The notes under the pieces were generated by a model that was not told the DNA's origin, did not search any database, and saw only the letters and a list, made by a program, of their open reading frames with translations. Made by a program: the position numbers and the translations under genes. Positions 13,857-15,141 of a stretch of 15,141 nucleotides of DNA are shown piece by piece. The stretch comes from Gemmatimonadota bacterium (GTDB lineage Bacteria; Gemmatimonadota; Gemmatimonadetes; Gemmatimonadales; GWC2-71-9). Location: contig QHVD01000333.1 of assembly GCA_003222235.1 (NCBI GenBank), positions 4,115-19,255 of the forward strand, in the 5' to 3' direction. The stretch's first letter is position 1; every line of letters begins with the position of its first letter.

Positions 13857-14417
13857 ATCGGGCCCGCCACACCGCTCCACCAGCGCCTCCGAGACCTGCT
13901 GCGCGAGCGTTCGGTCGCCCTGGGTGACTTCGTCCTCGCGTCAGGACGCCGCTCGCGGTACTACATCGATGCCCGGCGCACGACCATGTCCGGCGAAGGC
14001 CTCGAAGTGATCGGCGCGTTGGCCCTGGAGCGACTCGCGGTGCGCGGTTGGGAGCCCCAGCTCGTGGGGGGGCTCACCCTGGGCGCCGATCCGGTCGCCT
14101 ACGCGATCACCGCCGCCGCCCGCGGCCGGGGACGCTCCGTCGATGCCTTCACTGTCCGGAAACAACCGAAGGCCCATGGCACCGCCAAGCGCGTCGAGGG
14201 GTGCTTCGTATCAGGGGCCGGGGTCGTCGTTGTGGAAGACGTGATCACCACCGGACAGTCCGCGCTCGAGGCAATTCGCGCCGTCGAGAGCGAGGGCGCG
14301 CGCGTGCTCGGGGTGTTGGCGGTGGTGGACCGGGAAGAGGGGGGTCGCGTGGCGCTGGAGCAGGCGGGCTATCAGGTGGAGGCTTTGATCACGGCAACCG
14401 AGCTGGGCCTGGTATGA
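13857..14417 (+). CDS. pyrE: Orotate phosphoribosyltransferase, apparently starting at a non-standard ATC codon
   Basis: PyrE joins orotate to PRPP to make OMP in de novo pyrimidine synthesis. The PRPP-binding motif VVVVEDVITTGQSALEA, the flexible-loop stretch FTVRKQPKAHGTAKRVEG and the N-terminal GDFVLASGRRSRYYIDARRTT are all typical. The first ATG in frame, at 13986, would give 143 residues and remove the conserved GDFVLASGR-YYID block. The open frame upstream has no ATG, GTG or TTG back to an in-frame stop at 13815. ATC at 13857 has AGGAG 7 bases upstream and yields 186 residues, the usual OPRT length, starting (Met)-GPATPLHQRLRDLLRERSVALG. AUC is a rare initiator; a base error or a real ATG-to-ATC mutation are alternatives. 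It lies one base after the kinase stop and overlaps the next gene by 4 bases, so the three are probably co-transcribed. Confidence 0.9.
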   Translation: MGPATPLHQRLRDLLRERSVALGDFVLASGRRSRYYIDARRTTMSGEGLEVIGALALERLAVRGWEPQLVGGLTLGADPVAYAITAAARGRGRSVDAFTVRKQPKAHGTAKRVEGCFVSGAGVVVVEDVITTGQSALEAIRAVESEGARVLGVLAVVDREEGGRVALEQAGYQVEALITATELGLV

Positions 14418-15141
14418 CCGCCCCCGGGACACCACTCGAGCAGCGCGCCGCCCTCGCCCAACTTGCCTTCCGGACGCGCGGCTCGAAGGACGAGACGGTC
14501 GGGCTCGAGCAGCGCCTGAAGGATCTCGAGACGATCACGCGCGGCCTGGGGCGACGCTGGTGGCTCGTCGGCCTCGGGCTCGCGATCGGCCTCGCCGGCC
14601 GGGCCTTCGACCTGGCGCGCCCGCACCCCGGAACCATTGTATTGATCGCCGGAGCGGCGCTGATCCTCAACGCCCTCCTCGGCATCATCAGCGAGCGCGG
14701 CTGGTATCGGTGGTGGCTGATCTACGCGCTGGCACTGCTCGACGTCGTGCTCGCCGCGGTCCTGGTCGTCTGGTTCGGTCACGGCGGGTTCGTGGTAGCG
14801 TTCCTCATCGCGGTCCTCCCCTACACGTTCGACCCCGGCCGCACCGTCGGGGACTTGCTGGTGCTGGCGGCGGCGCTCGCGTACCTGGGCGCGACCCAGC
14901 TCCACCGCGTGCTATACGGCGGAGAGCCGGCGTTCTCGCCCGCTCCGGTGCTCGAGACGGTGATCCTCGTGGCGGTGGCGATGGCCCTGAAGCGGATCCC
15001 AACGACGCTGGTCGAGCGGATCCGCCGGGCGCGCAGCGTGATGGGCGAAGCGGAGCGTGGGCACCTCGCGGTGCGGGCGCCGGCGGGAGCGTCGGACGAG
15101 CTCGGGTTCTTGGAGAAGAGCTTCAACCGCATGCTCGACGA
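14414..15141 (+). CDS. Polytopic membrane protein with HAMP domain, 3' end cut by window
   Basis: The visible 242 residues start at ATG 14414, which overlaps the pyrE stop in ATGA and implies translational coupling. A charged cytosolic N-terminus (about 1-46) is followed by about six membrane helices (near 49-62, 74-92, 99-120, 123-138, 146-162 and 178-192). A HAMP linker comes next, from about 198: ERIRRARSVMGEAERGHLAV, then ASDELGFLEKSFNRMLD, which has the DELGxLxxSFNxM ending typical of HAMP. HAMP domains pass signals from membrane sensors to an output domain, which lies beyond the window. A histidine kinase, a nucleotide cyclase and a diguanylate cyclase are all possible; integral multi-helix sensor plus HAMP is common in adenylate cyclases and kinases. 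The output cannot be called from here. Confidence 0.85.
   Translation, partial: MTAPGTPLEQRAALAQLAFRTRGSKDETVGLEQRLKDLETITRGLGRRWWLVGLGLAIGLAGRAFDLARPHPGTIVLIAGAALILNALLGIISERGWYRWWLIYALALLDVVLAAVLVVWFGHGGFVVAFLIAVLPYTFDPGRTVGDLLVLAAALAYLGATQLHRVLYGGEPAFSPAPVLETVILVAVAMALKRIPTTLVERIRRARSVMGEAERGHLAVRAPAGASDELGFLEKSFNRMLD

Overview
This is a high-GC bacterial chromosomal segment with thirteen recognisable protein genes and no RNA genes, insertion sequences or CRISPR array. A GWxTD-domain lipoprotein, a stand-alone Hanks-type kinase, a matrixin-type protease and a lone type IV pilin in very GC-rich DNA point to Gemmatimonadota or a neighbouring phylum such as Acidobacteriota. That placement is inferred from family content only; there is no rRNA or marker phylogeny here.

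Layout. (1) Positions 1-2840, minus strand: matrixin-like metalloprotease, AmmeMemoRadiSam radical SAM enzyme (amrS), and a beta-lactamase-fold serine hydrolase cut by the window edge. They are tightly packed and probably one operon. (2) Positions 2931-5198, plus strand: an MMPL/RND-type exporter, divergent from the protease. (3) Positions 5177-5274: a nearly perfect 46-bp inverted repeat built from 13-bp tandem units. It encodes the C-termini of both convergent genes, the exporter and a DUF4031 protein, and probably terminates transcription both ways. (4) Positions 5240-9105, minus strand: small DUF4031 gene, type IV pilin-like protein, DNA polymerase I (polA), cold-shock protein. A clear intrinsic terminator separates the cold-shock gene from polA. 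(5) Positions 9248-12894, minus strand: a GWxTD lipoprotein translationally coupled to a Slt70-like lytic transglycosylase. (6) Positions 12935-15141, plus strand: a minimal Ser/Thr kinase, pyrE, and a multi-TM HAMP-domain protein cut by the window edge, arranged as an operon.

Most of the content is ordinary housekeeping and envelope biology: DNA repair, cold adaptation, peptidoglycan turnover, pyrimidine synthesis and export. I did not find a clear new multi-gene system. The points most worth a second look are: the tandem and inverted repeat that doubles as protein C-termini; a pyrE reading frame with no ATG, GTG or TTG where one is needed, but an ATC preceded by a good Shine-Dalgarno sequence; an Asp-to-Asn change at the first metal ligand of the polA proofreading site with the other motifs intact; and a structured leader ahead of the cold-shock gene.
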